The notes beneath the pieces were generated by a model, which saw only the letters and a list, made by a program, of their open reading frames with translations, did no database searches and was not told the origin of the DNA. Source: Neocallimastix lanati (nom. inval.) (lineage: Eukaryota; Neocallimastigomycota; Neocallimastigomycetes; Neocallimastigales; Neocallimastigaceae). Taken from it: 64,000 nucleotides of DNA. Numbering within the stretch: position 1 is the first letter of the stretch; every line of letters begins with the position of its first letter. Of the stretch, positions 1 through 12,844 are shown in pieces. Position numbers and translations under genes: made by a program. The DNA is taken from NCBI GenBank assembly GCA_016946835.1, contig JACVTC010000045.1, positions 838,501-902,500 of the forward strand, read 5' to 3'.

Positions 1-830
1 ATTTACCAAATGTAAAGAAAAAGAAAAGATTGAAACTCAAAACAAAATTGAAATAATGAAGTTTGATACTAAAACTAACATCAATATCTTCATTCCCAAC
101 TTTTAAAATTAAAAGGAAGAACTTGAAAAAATTGACAATGATCTAAGTACTAGTACAAATATTGGCATTTTAAATTGATGTTTACCAGAAAATTTAAAAT
201 GGATAAATGTATTCCAACATAAGAATTGAAAATCATTTGGTTCATACGTAAAGGAAATTATTCTTAACATTTTTTATATAATTTAAAAAAAAAATTTTGT
301 TCATGAAAACAAACATAACATTCTTCCTAATATTGAAATAAAAAATAATATGAACTTTTGAAATAAAAATAAAACAAGAAATAAAAGAAAAAACCTCTGA
401 AGAAATATTGGAAAATGTAACTAGTGTAGAAGAAGAGGATATATTATAAATGCAAATTTAGAAAAAATAATTTTCATTAAAAAACAAAACATAGTTAAAT
501 TCAATAATAGAATTAAAAATAAAAGAAAATTTCAAAACGATATTTTTATATGAACCCTAAGTATTATGATACAACATTCTTAGATTCCTTTACTAAAGAC
601 TATAATATAGAAAATAATATTAAATTTAATTATTCTAATGTTTAAAAAGAATTTTCAAATGAAGATAGTGACAAAAATTTCTTTCATGTTGGATTTTGGA
701 CTCTGGTCCTTCAATTAATATCACAAGTAATATTAATTTTCTTATCGACATTATAACTAATGAAGGTAAAAACAACAGGTGCAATTTGAAAAAGAAAAAT
801 TATTTAAAATATGTTTTATAAAAATAAATT
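1..830 (+). pseudogene. Ty1/copia gag-protease relic
   Basis: This is a decayed, left-truncated copia polyprotein. Conceptual translation in shifting frames gives a Gag segment (reading like PENLKWINVF near 185-215) that matches the Gag of the near-intact copia E at the right end of the window (PENLRWINVF). Around 690-730 it reads WTLDSG-like and WILDSGPSI-like, which is the retropepsin D-S-G active site of copia proteases. Many stop codons and frameshifts separate the pieces and no integrase follows. The left edge is cut by the window. It is non-functional and represents one of several copia insertions of the same family here. Confidence 0.75.
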
Positions 831-1250
831 TTATTAATATTAAAAAATTTAAAATAAAAATTAATTAATTAATTGATATAATATTTCAAATTACTTGTAA
901 GTTAATTTAAAGTTAATTAATAAAAGCTCCAAGAAAAAAAATTTCATTCGAAGTTCGCACCATTTATATTTTTAATGAAAAAAATATTTTAAAATTTAAT
1001 AATAATTTTAAAGAAATATTTAAAAATATGTTAGTAATAATTAATGATGAAAAACTTTTAGAAAATAAATATTAATTGATGAAAATGAATCTTATAAAAA
1101 AAATAAAATAATTTTTAAAATATAAATTTCAAAATTCATTTCGGTTGAATTAAAAACAGAAAGAATCTAAAATTTTTATAATTTATACAGAAAGCATTTA
1201 AAAGAAATTAAACTTAATATTTAATAAAATAATTAATTTTACAAAATGAT
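815..1250. repeat. 0.4-kb diverged repeat, copy 1
   Basis: This stretch is similar to 14,940-15,372, with shared runs such as AATAATTTTAAAGAAATATTT and TTGATGAAAATGAATCT. Each copy lies just beyond the 3' end of a gypsy A integrase relic on the minus strand. It is therefore probably part of that element's 3' end or LTR, or a flanking sequence duplicated with it. No clear protein is encoded. Divergence is substantial, so the duplication is old. Confidence 0.6.
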
Positions 1251-1357
1251 TTTAAGTTTTATATTTCCTTTTTCACTATTATCTTTGTTGAAAAAATACT
1301 TGATTGAAATATGTTTTAATTTGGTGTTTATTTCATCATTTTTTATATTTGTTTTAC

Positions 1358-1425
1358 TGTGAGTCAAACCCATGAAGCATTAGTCATGACCAAGGTAGCT
1401 AACCCTAACCCTAATATTCTAACTT
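1358..1425 (-). other. Degenerate tRNA-like sequence, copy 1
   Basis: On the minus strand this reads as a tRNA-like segment: a D-arm-like GGTTAG...TACCTTG part followed by CATGGGTTTGACTC, which resembles a T arm. The better-preserved relative is at 15,373-15,445. The acceptor ends do not pair, so it cannot be a working tRNA. The AACCCTAACCCTAA run inside it occupies the position of the D arm in the other copy and is not evidence of a telomere. Confidence 0.3.
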
Positions 1426-1429
1426 TACT

Positions 1430-4400
1430 AACTGAAGACTTAGTTAAATGGTTTTTGGAGAATTGCTGATTTGGTAGTTATTCAAAGTAAGAAATGAGGA
1501 CTATTGGGTGTATCCGTGAATTGAATTGTTAAAGAAAAACTCTGCTAGAAATTGAAAATCCATCCAGATTTCATTATCGTAAGTATCTGTAAAGCACCGT
1601 AAACAGGTTTCTACGTAGGCATTATTCCTTTCAACTTGGCCTACAGTCTCGCGGTGACTCGTGGTAGCATAATTTATCTCTGTACCGAAGAACTCTAGTA
1701 GTTATTTCCATACTTGATTTGTAAATTGGGTTCCTCGATCTAAGATTTTATCTATACTTAAGTGATCTACATACTCCGAGTCATGGTTTAGTTGTATAAT
1801 GGTTTTCCTAAACAATATGGATAGGAAAACATGCTCCAGATATTCCTTTCTTACTAGAAGACAGTCTATTTTTAATCAATGTTCCTTGTTGTAGTTATTT
1901 CTCAAGTCATCTTGTCCTGTCGGTAGGCCTGCTTAATGTCTTTTACGAAATTCGTAGCTAAAGCCAAGTAGCTCACTTCACCATCTTCATTATCGAATCC
2001 TACCATCTATTCTGGTTTCAAATGGCTATATTATCAAAGTCCTTAACCTCTGTCTTCTCAGTTTCTACTCTTGAGAGGGCATCGTCTTTGACATTATTTT
2101 TCCAAGGCCCATAAACTATTTCAAACCAATACGTGAGGAATAATTCTTGCCTCCTAATCTGCGAAGGAGTTAATAACTGGGATTTTGTAGCCAACAACAA
2201 GTTCTTGTGATCGCTGTAAGCAATATCCCTGTGTTTCGCGCCTTAAAGTAAGTGTATCCATTGGGTAAAAGCAGTTTTCATCGCCAATAGTTCTTTTTCA
2301 GTTATTAAGTAATTTACTTCTGATTTACTGAGGGTTTTAGAATAATAATATATTGGGTGAAGGGTACCATCGTCACTTTTCTGGGATAACACCCCTCCGA
2401 TGGCGTAATTACTAGCATCACATTCGACAAAGAACTGTTTATGGTGGTCAGGTTGAGCTAGTACTGACAGAGAGTTGAGTATTTCATTTAACTTGTAAAA
2501 AGCGACTAGTCTTTCCTCCGTCCCCATGAATTTTTCTTTCTTTGAGGTCATATTGAAAAACGGTTTTACAATTTCGGAAAAATTCTTAATACAATTTATA
2601 TAGTAGTTGCAAAAGACTAAGAAGATTTGGATTGCTTGATATTCTCTGATTGTGGCCATTCCGTCATAACTTTTATTTATTATGATTCAATATCAACACC
2701 TTCTTTGCTGACCATCTGTCCCAAAAAGGATATTTTTAATTTGTGTAGCGCACACTTTGATTGTTTATCTACAATTTTATTTTTTATTAGCTTCTTTAAT
2801 ATAGTACGAAAATGCTGTACATATGTACATGGTCCTCCAATCTTTTTGAGTATACTACTATATCATCTAGGTAAATTTGGCAGAACTTCTCGATATCCTC
2901 GCTGAAGATATCATTCACGAAGCTTTGGAACATTGCAGGTGTATTAGTCAACCCATAGGGTATAACTAAATCCTCGAAGTGTCCAAACTTGGTATTGAAG
3001 ACTGTCTTTTATTCTTACCATGTTTTAAGAGGATTTTAGATTGAAATTAGAGAACACCACAACATATCTTAGGAATAGAATAAGTATTTCTTTTGGTCAT
3101 TCGTTAAGCTTTCTATAATTCATGCACAGCCATTACTCTCCTGATTTCTTGGGTATGAACAGCACAGGATAAACTGCTAGAAATTCCGACATCTATTTTC
3201 TTGAATGTAAGGTGCCTATCCATTAATTTTGAACCTAATTTTATAGTTTTTGAGGTAATCTCACCTAGCCTTCCTCTTATATTAAAGTTATATCATGTGA
3301 CTTTACCAGTACCCCCGTCGACCAGCTTCACTTTTATTCGGGAACTCCTCGATTACCTTAAATAATAGTATTTATACCAGCGACAGTAGTAAATGTCAAG
3401 GATCGATCCTCAATTTGGAACCCCATTTCTTTGGCTAATTACGGATGGATCATGTTAATCTGAAGCCCGTATCATATAGCACTTTTAGGTTTTGAAGCTC
3501 CTCTCAAGTATGTAAGTTACTTATTCTAGCCGTCTGAATCATATTTTTTATAGTTAGGCTTATCTTGAGTTAATAAGGCAATTTTAGGAATAGGGTTGTT
3601 ACTGCTCGTGCTGGAGTCTTTTTTAAAAATAATTTTACTTGTTGTTTGGTCTTGTACCACCATCTTTCCCACTATTGTGGTTATTATCTCATTTGTTTTT
3701 ATAGTTATTTGCTTGCCTAGAAGACACTCTTTTAATAAAAATCCTTTCTATCGCCTCAGCGATTATCGCTGTTTCTCCTTCTCTTGGCCTCAAAGTCCTT
3801 GGAGGGTTCATCATTTCTAATGTGGCCATGATGGCAATCTTTCTTTCGAGGTTATATTCATATCATTCAAAGTATTCGTCCTTATAATCCATATAGTCGG
3901 TAGTTAAGGTATCACATCTTCTTAAGTATGTTATGTAGCCTTCTAACGTTTATTTTTCGGCAGCTAAGTCTTAGAAAAGCTTCCTGAACCGAAGGTCTTA
4001 CTTGATGTATCAATATTAATCTTTTAGTATCATTTGAGGTATTCTACTTAATTGATTGAACTCGGAGAGGTATTCATAGGCTTTTCCGCATTTGTGTCAC
4101 GATTTGAGCATAGTGGTTTTTAACCTCCTTCAAAAGTTCATTCGCTTTTAAATTCTGGTAGCAACCTATCCATTAAATCTTTGTGGTTGCGGGGGCATCC
4201 CTTTGCTCGAACACTTAGTCCATCTGATACCACATTTTTTTTGCTGTTCCCAGGAAGTGATCCTCAATGAAATACAGCATCTCAGTAGGCTCACTCAGGT
4301 AGTACTTTTGGTGCCTACCGAAGTACCCTTTCAGCCTGTCTATAAATGATTCTATATCTCCCTGTTTCACTATTGAACATTAGAATGTCTCTTTCGGACT

Positions 4401-5310
4401 CCGCAGGGTACGGTTCGCATCCGTTATTAATACATCTTTTGTTGCACTCTTCTTAAGTATAGACAATGTGAATTGATAATACGTTTTTAAATCTAGTTTC
4501 TCCTGTATCTATATGTAATGGGAAGGGTTTACTCGCCGATGTTTGAGCATTTTTTTAAGTTTCCCTAGCTAACTTTCCTAAGCGCTCGATTTCTTGCTGT
4601 TGCCCATGATTAACAGCCATTATCTTATCTATCTTCACTTCGAGCTCCTTATGATACACTCTTTTCCTGCACTTGGCTCTCATCCAAGAATTCTTCAATC
4701 GTATTAATCTTTTGACCTTTGTCTTCGAAGTCTTGTTGGAATTTCTTCCCTTTCATCTGGTCCTCATCTAGATAGGTTTCGATTTTTTTTAATTCGTTAT
4801 CCAACAGCGATTTCTTTCCCTTTTACTTTCAGCTATCCGCTGTTGTAGATATAGGTATTCTTTGAATTTTTTCGAAGCTCCGCTACATTTGCCTTGATGA
4901 CGAGTCTCCTCCTCCTCAAACCACCTTTTTTTTTCAACTTCACGGAATGGTTAGTCCACGGCTGGAAAGAAGCTACTAAGTTCGGCCTCAATTTTGGCAA
5001 ACTTATCCTCACTTTGAATTTGCATTTCTTCTAGCCATGATACTCTCTGTAGTTGACTACTAAGCAACATGTTCCTAAATTCTTCCATTTGTTTTTTTCT
5101 TAAAGGCAGAAAAGTCCATGGCCCCACCACTGTTATTCTTGCTCGAGCTCTCACCTTGGGTAATTTCGGGTTTAGTAGGGTTAGGTTTTGATGCTGCTGG
5201 CTTCTCAGGAGCACTAGTGGTTTTCTCCTGTGGTCTGGCATCGGGTTGTACTAGCTTCAACAGGAGTAGGAGTGTTTTCTGCAGCCACACTTCCTACCAA
5301 ACTTTTCAGT
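1430..5310 (-). pseudogene. Ty3/gypsy element A gag-pol relic
   Basis: In minus-strand order the pieces are as follows. Gag N-terminus (about 5,310-4,950, Pro/Lys/Ser-rich) and Gag core (about 4,460-3,850) contain a motif FIDRLKGYFGRHQKYYL. Retropepsin (about 3,480) has LYDTG. Reverse transcriptase (about 3,170-2,850) has PVLFIPKKSGE, VIPYGLTNTPAMFQSF and the catalytic YLDDIV at about 2,860-2,875. RNase H (2,659-2,243) has VECDASNYAIGGVLSQ and TEKELLA. Its end (2,200-2,018) has RRQELFLTYWFEIVY and DALSRVE. The integrase core (about 1,760-1,430) has a GQVERNNAYVET-like segment. The order PR-RT-RH-IN defines Ty3/gypsy. Stops (for example one before the Trp of the RT motif) and frameshifts inactivate it. 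No LTR could be assigned securely. Confidence 0.85.
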
Positions 5311-5439
5311 GAACCACTTATGATAGTTTTTCTAGTGGTGTCTTGGATTTTCTTGTTTTTGCCTTTCTTATCTAATTACTTATCTTATGGATTTATCTAT
5401 ATTATAATTTTTTTGTTCACTTATAAAAATTTTATCTAA

Positions 5440-6880
5440 ATATTTATATATTCATTCACTTATTTAAATTTATTTAGCTGATAATTATATATTCACTTAA
5501 TTTTTTTATTAATAATAAAAAGAATAATAAATTGTATATAAAATATTATTTACTTTTGTTTTTAAAAAATAAAAGTATAAACGATAAATAATTTAAATCA
5601 TTTATAATAAAAATTTTTCTTTCCCTCCCGAGTCTTGTATTTATAAATATATACAAGAAATGACTATCCGAAGAACAAAGCGAATTTTAATTGATAAGTA
5701 TGAAATTTTTATTAATTTAAAAATCGTTTTTACCAGAAATCTTAAAATTAAATTTTTAATTTAAATAATAAATTATAATTAAATTATTAATAAATAAAAT
5801 TTCGAATAAATTTTTGATTAGAATTTTGTTTTGAAGGCAAAAAAGTTTATTTTTTTTTAAAAATATATGTGGCTTGATTTTGCCAATTGTGGCGTAAATT
5901 TTTGATCAAATATGCTCCAAGTAGAAATATAAATAAAAAAAAAGGCTAATCAACAATAACTTTTAATTTATTGCTAAAAGTTATAATAAATTCTATTACT
6001 ATTAATTAAATATATAATTACTGTTTATAAAGCTATTACTTAGCGTTTAATTTAGTTTTATTTATTATCGGCTATTAAGTTATATACAGTTACTATTATA
6101 AAAGATAAATTTTATATAAACTAATATAACAAATAATAAACTATTTAAAGGCTAAGATAATTCAGCATTTCTCTATTCGAGTTGTTGTAAGAAACACTAA
6201 TAATTAATTTCAAATAACTTTTTTATCTCACTTAAAATATATAGCGCAGCACTATTTCACTCTGTTCATAAATAGTTATTTAACTATTTTAAGATACATT
6301 ACCTTACCACCATGATATCAATGGATAGACAGTTTTAATTATAATTTTGCTTTATTATCATAACCAATATTAAGAAATGTCTTGATTTTTCTATTGAAAT
6401 TAAGGCACCTTCGGAAGGTCGGATCAAAATCTATAACATATGTTAATTACAACTTAATTGAACCACTAGTTTTCAAGATATTGGATATTAAAGATTTTAA
6501 ATATATAAATTATAATTTAATAATTAAGAAGTGCCTCTAAAACCAAAAAAATGGTAATAGGGTGGGATTGAGTCAGGAGTCTTTTGTATGTTAGCCTATG
6601 GATTAACAAACAGGATAGAATCTGGTTCGATTAATGAACTTTAAAAAATTTTATAAAATTAAAATAGAAATAAAGCATAATACAATAAAAATAACATTAT
6701 TTTAATTTTAAATTTCATAGTCAATTAATGATATTATTGTTATATAATAATTATAGCATTATTTAAATAAAAATTTATATAGTAAATTGTTATATAACTC
6801 TAGTTTACGAAAGTATTGTATAGAATTATTTATTAAAGTATTATTTATTTATTTATTTTCATTATAATGTTTAAATATAT
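5440..6880. other. Intergenic, AT-rich, with LTR-like segment
   Basis: No gene is visible. The segment at about 5,860-6,190 (+) starts with ATGTGGCTTGATT and ends near AGCATTTCTCT. These two motifs also bound the LTR copies at 9,350-9,700, so it is probably a diverged solo LTR of a related gypsy family. The stretch at 6,400-6,640 has somewhat higher GC than its surroundings, but no reading frame or RNA gene could be recognised. Confidence 0.4.
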
Positions 6881-7345
6881 TTATTCAAATAAAAGTATTA
6901 CTCTTGACTAAACATTTAAAACCTATCTAATAATTTTCTTATTTACTTCATTTAATTCAGAGAAACATTTTATTTTTATGTTATTTCTTTATAATTAGCT
7001 ATTTAATTAGTTGTTCCTCGGATTAAAAAAAGCTATATAAAAAATTTTTATGTTTAAGTATAATTAATATTAATAGTAATTATTATTATTTTATGAAATA
7101 TTTAATAACTTTATATATATAAATATAAAATAAAACCAATATAATTAAAACATTAATTTATGCTATAAAATTTATTATTTCTTATTTTATGAATTACAAT
7201 TAATATTTAGAATTCAAGCCACATTATAATTATATTATAAAGTCATTAGATTTAAATTTAAAACAGTAACTTATGTTTGAATAATAAAACTATTATATAT
7301 TAATATATTAATGAAGGTTTGAATATTTCATTTTATATCATTCGT
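6880..7345 (-). repeat. 3' LTR of gypsy B
   Basis: Read on the minus strand it runs from GATATAAAATGAAATATTC (about 7,345) through GTGGCTTGAATTC and ATGTTTCTCTGAATTAA to an AT-rich end. The same order of motifs is found on the plus strand at 9,012-9,730 and, diverged, on the minus strand at 12,845-13,185. It lies directly downstream of the integrase relic, as expected for a 3' LTR. Boundaries are approximate. Confidence 0.6.
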
Positions 7346-7399
7346 TCCAATCATAAATTATAACTATACTATAGTTGTATTAAATTTGATAATACTTTT

Positions 7400-8500
7400 A
7401 AGGTGTAATGGTCGTTCTAAACATGTTTGTGTATTTGGATCAATTAATTGAACTGTATTGAATATCTTATTTAACTAACTGATAAATATCCAATTTATAT
7501 CTTGAGAAATTCCTTACATAGACTAAATCATCTATTTTTATATCATTTTTTTATTAAAACTTTCTTCCCCTTCTTACTTAGTTTCTTAATATTTATTATT
7601 TTTATTGATGCCATTACAATCTTCTATTTCCCATTTATAGTGGTCCATAAATTTTATATTTAGTGTTTTTTCTTAAGTTTCTTGTATATAGGAAGTAGGT
7701 AGAGTTGTGGATAGCTGGAAAAGGTTAAAGGTTTTTTCTACTAGTATATTTAATTCAAAACTGGAATATTCGGTTACCAGAATTTTTGGATGTTCTTAAA
7801 GCCCATAAAGAAGATGGAAAAAGCTAATTCTATTTTCTTTCTTTAGTTCCTTAAAACCTTAGTAATTTTCGTTTTTCTCGATTTCTAATTTTTGGTTAAA
7901 CTATTAGATTCTGGGTGATAAGTAACAGTAATTTTATATACATATATGTCTAATTAATCAAGGAATAATCTTATATAATCTAATTTAAATTATACTCCAT
8001 TATCTTTATAACTTTGTAAGCACCATACATATTGAGAAATTTTTGGACAAAAATTTTACTACGTCTTTAGAAAGCAACGGAAGTTAGACGCTGTGCTTCT
8101 ACCTATTTAGTAAAATGATCTTCTAAAACAATGATATACTGATTTTCTTTGTTGAATTGTAAGTAACGGACCTATAATATCCAATTTTAAATGAATAAAT
8201 GAGACTTCTACTTCAATTGCATATTTTTCAGTAGGATATGGAATTTTGTTATTCTTGCTTAATTGACAAGTAGTACAATATTTAATATATCTTCTAATAT
8301 CAATAGTCATATCTTTCTAATAGCAAGTTTTCTTTAATCTTTCTTAAGTACATCTGAATCGTTCATGTCCAATAATAATGTGCTTTATTTATTAGTTGAA
8401 ATTTGTATTTCTTTTTCATTAATAATTTTTCCAAAGTGATCACTATCTTTAATAATATTCTTCTCCATTTAATTTTATAATGTAGTCCTCTAAAAAATTT
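7400..8500 (-). pseudogene. Gypsy B integrase relic
   Basis: The minus-strand reading at 8,310-8,107 contains DIRRYIKYCTTCQLSK, the second half of the HHCC zinc-binding domain, followed by LKLDIIGPL. That segment holds the first catalytic Asp of the DDE core. Further on (about 7,930-7,900) a segment YHPESNS corresponds to the usual YHPQTNGQ motif near the catalytic Glu. Frameshifts and stops occur throughout. It belongs with the reverse transcriptase relic at 10.4-11.6 kb, from which it is separated by a later insertion. Confidence 0.7.
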
Positions 8501-9011
8501 TCTCTTTAATTCTCCAATTTCCTTTTTATCTTCAGTATTAATTTCTTTTTTTTCTTATTCTATTTCGTTGCACTTTCATTATTACTTGAATCTTTATGAT
8601 TTATAGTATTAATTTGTTAATTACAATTGTTAATATAGGTATCTATTTTATTTTCTAATATTACATTAATATATAATATTACATTATTGAAAACTTGGAA
8701 TTATTGACGTTATAATTGATGTAAATCATTATTTTAATGTTTTTCATCAATGAAATCTTCATTTTCATTACATTATAATATATAGGAATTTATAATGGTC
8801 AATATGTTATTAACATACTCAATGATATAGGATTTTTAATTGAATAAATTGATTGATAAATTTTTTTTAATTTATTTTAATATATTTCTTCTAAATATCT
8901 ATTATAATTTATATTATTTGTCATATTATTATTATATTATAATATATTATCATTTGAATTAGTTGATTTATTCCTATATATATTTTCATTATAATAAATT
9001 TTATTATATAT

Positions 9012-9730
9012 TGATATAAAATGAAATATTCAAACCTTAATTAATATAAAATAATTTTTATTATTCAAACATAAATTAATGTCATAAATCAAATTTAAAT
9101 CTAATAATTTTATAATATTTCCAATACGTATTTATAATTAATAGTAAATTTTATAGCATAAATCAATGTTTTCATTATTTCTAATTATTTTATATTTATA
9201 TTTATATAATTATTAAATATTTCTTTAAATAATAATTATTAATATTTATATTCATTTAATAGTTTATTTTAATCACAAGAACAATTAAATATTTAATTAT
9301 AATAAAATAATATAAAAATAAAGCATTTCTCAGAATGAAAAGTAAGTGATATAAAATGAAATATTCAAACTTTAATTAATACAAAAATAATTTTTATTAT
9401 TCAAAAATAAATTAATGTCATAAATCAAATTTAAATCTAATGATTTTATAACAATTTCAATATGTGGCTTGATTTCTATATTTTAATTATATTTATTATT
9501 AATAAATTTTATAGCATAAATCAATTATTTAATTATATTCTTATTATTTTATATTTATATTTATATAGTTATTAAATATTTCCTTAAATAATAATTATTA
9601 ATAGTTTATTTTAATCACAAGAACAATTAATTAAATAGTTAATTATAACTAAATAACATAAAATTAAAGCATTTCTCTGAATTAAGAGAAGAGTTAAGTT
9701 ATGTTGTGTTGAGTGATGTTAAGTTAGTTT
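9012..9730 (+). repeat. Two head-to-tail gypsy-type LTR copies
   Basis: Two direct copies start with GATATAAAATGAAATATTC at 9,012 and 9,348, a spacing of 336 bp. The first copy stops at AGCATTTCTCAGAATG and joins directly to the second. The second continues through AGCATTTCTCTGAATTAAG. They are in inverse orientation to element B and are embedded in it, between its RNase H and integrase parts. This layout suggests insertion of a related element followed by LTR-LTR recombination or tandem duplication. Confidence 0.65.
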
Positions 9731-9817
9731 GTAATTAAAATTATAAGATAGTTGTTAAATAGTTTTTAAATATATATAGTTTTTAAATAAAATTAAATAA
9801 ATAAATAAATTATAAAC

Positions 9818-10059
9818 TAATAAATTTAATAAATAAATCCCAACAAAAGTACATCGAACTTTTGAGTTGTGCATCATTTGTTAGTGTGTAATTTAAAATG
9901 TAAAAAAGTTGTTAGATAGTTTTAAAATGTGAAGTCAAGTATAATTATTTTTCTTGATTCAATATATGTAATCTTAATAATAAAATTAAATAAATAAATA
10001 ATACTTTAATAAATTTAATAAATAAATCCCAACAAAAGTACATTGAACTTTTGAGTTGT
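9818..10059 (+). repeat. Direct repeat next to LTR copies
   Basis: A segment of about 50 bp that includes AATCCCAACAAAAGTACAT occurs twice, ending at 9,870 and 10,059 (spacing 189 bp). Within it CAAAAGT and ACTTTTG form a short stem around a 7-nt loop. The preceding sequences (GTTGTTAGATAGTTTTAAA-like) are also repeated, so this is a two-unit tandem repeat of the LTR-downstream or leader region. Confidence 0.6.
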
Positions 10060-10429
10060 ATATCATTATATTGTAGTCAGAATATATTAAATTTTTAAAA
10101 TTTTATATGAATTTTGGATTATCTATCTACCTTGATTTTCTTTCAAAATTTTTATAATTGATATTATTTTTTGAATTTTCCAATTTTTTTTTTTGTTCTA
10201 AATTAATTATTGATATTTTTTTTTTTTGAATTAGTAATTTTTTAAGTTTTTCCTTTTTATTAAATTTTTTCTAATTCCTTAATGTCCTTATTTTCAGAGA
10301 TTCCTAGTCCTTCTTTCCTTCCTGAACTAAAATTCCTTATTTTTAGATATTTCAATATTACTCTTATTTTCAATATCATGTTGATTATTGGATTTAATTA
10401 TTGAAAGAATGTCTGAAAATTTTTTTTTT

Positions 10430-11640
10430 TTACTTTGATGATAAATAATCTTAATTTTTAGAATACTAATATTAATGCACCATCTAATATGCTTTATATT
10501 TTTTCAATTCTTTATTATTAAATAAACCAATTAAATGTTTATAATCTGTAAATAGTATTCAAATTTATTTCCAGAAATATAAGATTTAAATTTTTTTTTC
10601 ATAGAAATACACCGCAGTACTTTCTAAGTCTATGATATTATAATTTATTTTAGCTTCTTCAAAAATTCTACTAACAAAATGTACTGGATGTTCTTGTCCA
10701 TCTTCTTCATTTACTTGTAAATATAAGCTATCTTTTGAAGTATCGGTTCTAATTAGAAATTGTTTATTATAATCTGGAAAAACTAAAGTAGGAGTTTTAA
10801 TAATAGAAGTTTTTTTAATTTACCAAAGCTAGTTTGTTGTTCTTCTGTTCATATAAATAAAACATTCTTTCTTTAATTTTTATTTAAAGGAACAGCTATC
10901 ATAAGGAAATTTTTTTATAAATTTCCTATAATATTCTTTAGTATCAAAAAAAGATAGTAATTCAGTGATATTGCAAGATCTAATCCAGTTTTTAAAGGTA
11001 ATAACCTTGGAATCTATTGCTTTTAACACTTTATTTTATATGACCTAAAACTTCAATTTCTTGGAGAAAAGGAATCTTTTTTTAATATTGAATTTTATTT
11101 CATATTTTCTGTAAATTTCTAATCTCATGTTTAAATGTTTTAAATGATCTTCGTTTGATATAGAAAGTGTTAAAATATTCACTGATGAAAAAACAGATAC
11201 ACATTTACCCGATAAATCAAAGAGAATACGATTCATTTCTCTTTTTGGGAAAATAGTTGAGTCACCAGTAAAGCCAAAGGACTGTACTTTGTAAACTAAA
11301 TTAAAAAGTTTAGTTACATTAATGCAAACTTAATACTATCTTCATTCATTCTAATTTAATGATAATCTGAAAAGAGATCCAGAGTAAAAAAAATTTTCGT
11401 ACCTCCTTGACTATTAAAAATTTCATAAATATTAAGAAGAGAATAAGAATCAGGCACTGTCATAGCACTTAACTTACGGTAGTCGGAATACAAATGCCAT
11501 TTTCCATTTTTCTTAAGTACCAACACAATAGGAGAAGACCAGGATGAATTTAGAATTTTCAATTAATCTTTGGGTATTAAGTTTAATTAATACTTCTTTA
11601 GGTCTATTTGTTTTATATTTATTTAATTTACAAAATTTGT
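10430..11640 (-). pseudogene. Gypsy B reverse transcriptase and RNase H relic
   Basis: The reverse transcriptase palm (11,562-11,356) reads SSPIVLVLKKNGKWHLYSDY, followed by RKLSAMTVPDSYSL and FTLDLFSDYH, the standard gypsy RT blocks. The YIDD block (about 11,170) is degraded to VNILTLSISNEDHLKHL. RNase H (about 10,800-10,600) reads LIRTDTSKDSLYLQ and HPVHFVSR. Several in-frame stops and frameshifts show that it is dead. Upstream in the same orientation is the Gag/linker relic. Confidence 0.8.
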
Positions 11641-11879
11641 TTTTTTAAATGATTTTTGAGTTTTTAATAAGCTCAATATAATGAGGATTCAATATGGAAG
11701 TTGTGTAAGTTCATCAGTTAAGGTAGCAATAACTTCTATATATACTACTAACATTTCTATTATTTCATGCTTAATTTTTGGATCTAATTTAGAAATAAAA
11801 ATTTAGTAGAATGAATGTACTCTAAAAGAGATAATATTTTTTTTTTTATATGGAAGATTTCTCATTACTTTTATTTTTA

Positions 11880-12840
11880 ATATTAATAATTTTATAAGGT
11901 TCCATATTAATTTAGTTTTGATATATTTGTATGATGTTTTTTTTTTGCGCTACTTCTATTCATTAATTTTTTTTTATTTTGTTTATTTTAAAGTCCATTT
12001 TCTTATAAATTACAATTTCTTGTAAAATTATTAATAATTACATCTTTAAAATTAGCACCTTTTTTGTAATTTATCTGGATTTCACGTCTTAATTGGTCAA
12101 CCTAATTATTACATTCATTTATCGATTCATTAAAACATTTACAATAATTGTCTTTATTCTTACTAATACTTCCTTTAGATTTAAACGAAAAATTATTTTC
12201 TTTACTTAATTTAATACTTTTGTAATCTTTAACATTACTATCAATGGGTTTTTTATTATCTTCATTGATATTTTTATCATCACTCATATCACCTACTTTA
12301 TTAGTGATATACTTATTTTTTATTAATATAATTTTTAATTTCATATTTTTAATTAATATATTATCATTAATTGCATTAATATTATTTTTATTTTAATCTA
12401 GAGAAGATTCATCAATTATAATACATTCCTTTGAGGTGGTTTTCCCCTAAATTCTTTCTAACTTTAGGTTTTGATATTTTCTTTATTGAAAATTAACTTC
12501 TTCCACTTTTTCATCTTTCTCATCTTCATCTTCTTGGGAAATATCCTTTTTACTAGTCGTACTAGCTTTAGCTTTCCTAATTTCCATTCCATTATCTAAA
12601 GAAAAATACCTTTCTTTTGACAGTATCTACAATACATTTCTTCTTCTCTGGAACGTTATTGGAATTTAAGGGAGAACGTTCACTCCTTTTTTATAGTTTA
12701 AATGTTCATTATAGGCATTAATTGGACTAACTGCTTCTTCATTAAGCATTCTTTGGTATTTCAAGCATTCAAAATGATTAAATTTTAGACAACTATTAAA
12801 GTACTCATTAATTAATTTTATTACAATGATTACATATATT
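11880..12840 (-). pseudogene. Gypsy B Gag/linker relic
   Basis: The minus strand shows discontinuous Lys/Asn/Asp-rich coding pieces. The longest is 12,344-12,102 (80 residues, ending NYCKCFNESINECNN). A further piece at about 12,830-12,650 has a CNHC and HFEC arrangement that could be a degraded zinc knuckle. Position just upstream of reverse transcriptase and just inside the 5' LTR supports Gag or the Gag-Pol linker. No strong family motif is visible. Confidence 0.45.
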
Positions 12841-12844
12841 TATT

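Noticed and set aside
1399-1416. AACCCTAACCCTAA as an interstitial telomere
   Set aside because: It aligns with AACCATTTAACCAAGA in the second gypsy A copy, so it arose by mutation of the tRNA-like segment. Two units are also too few for a telomere tract.
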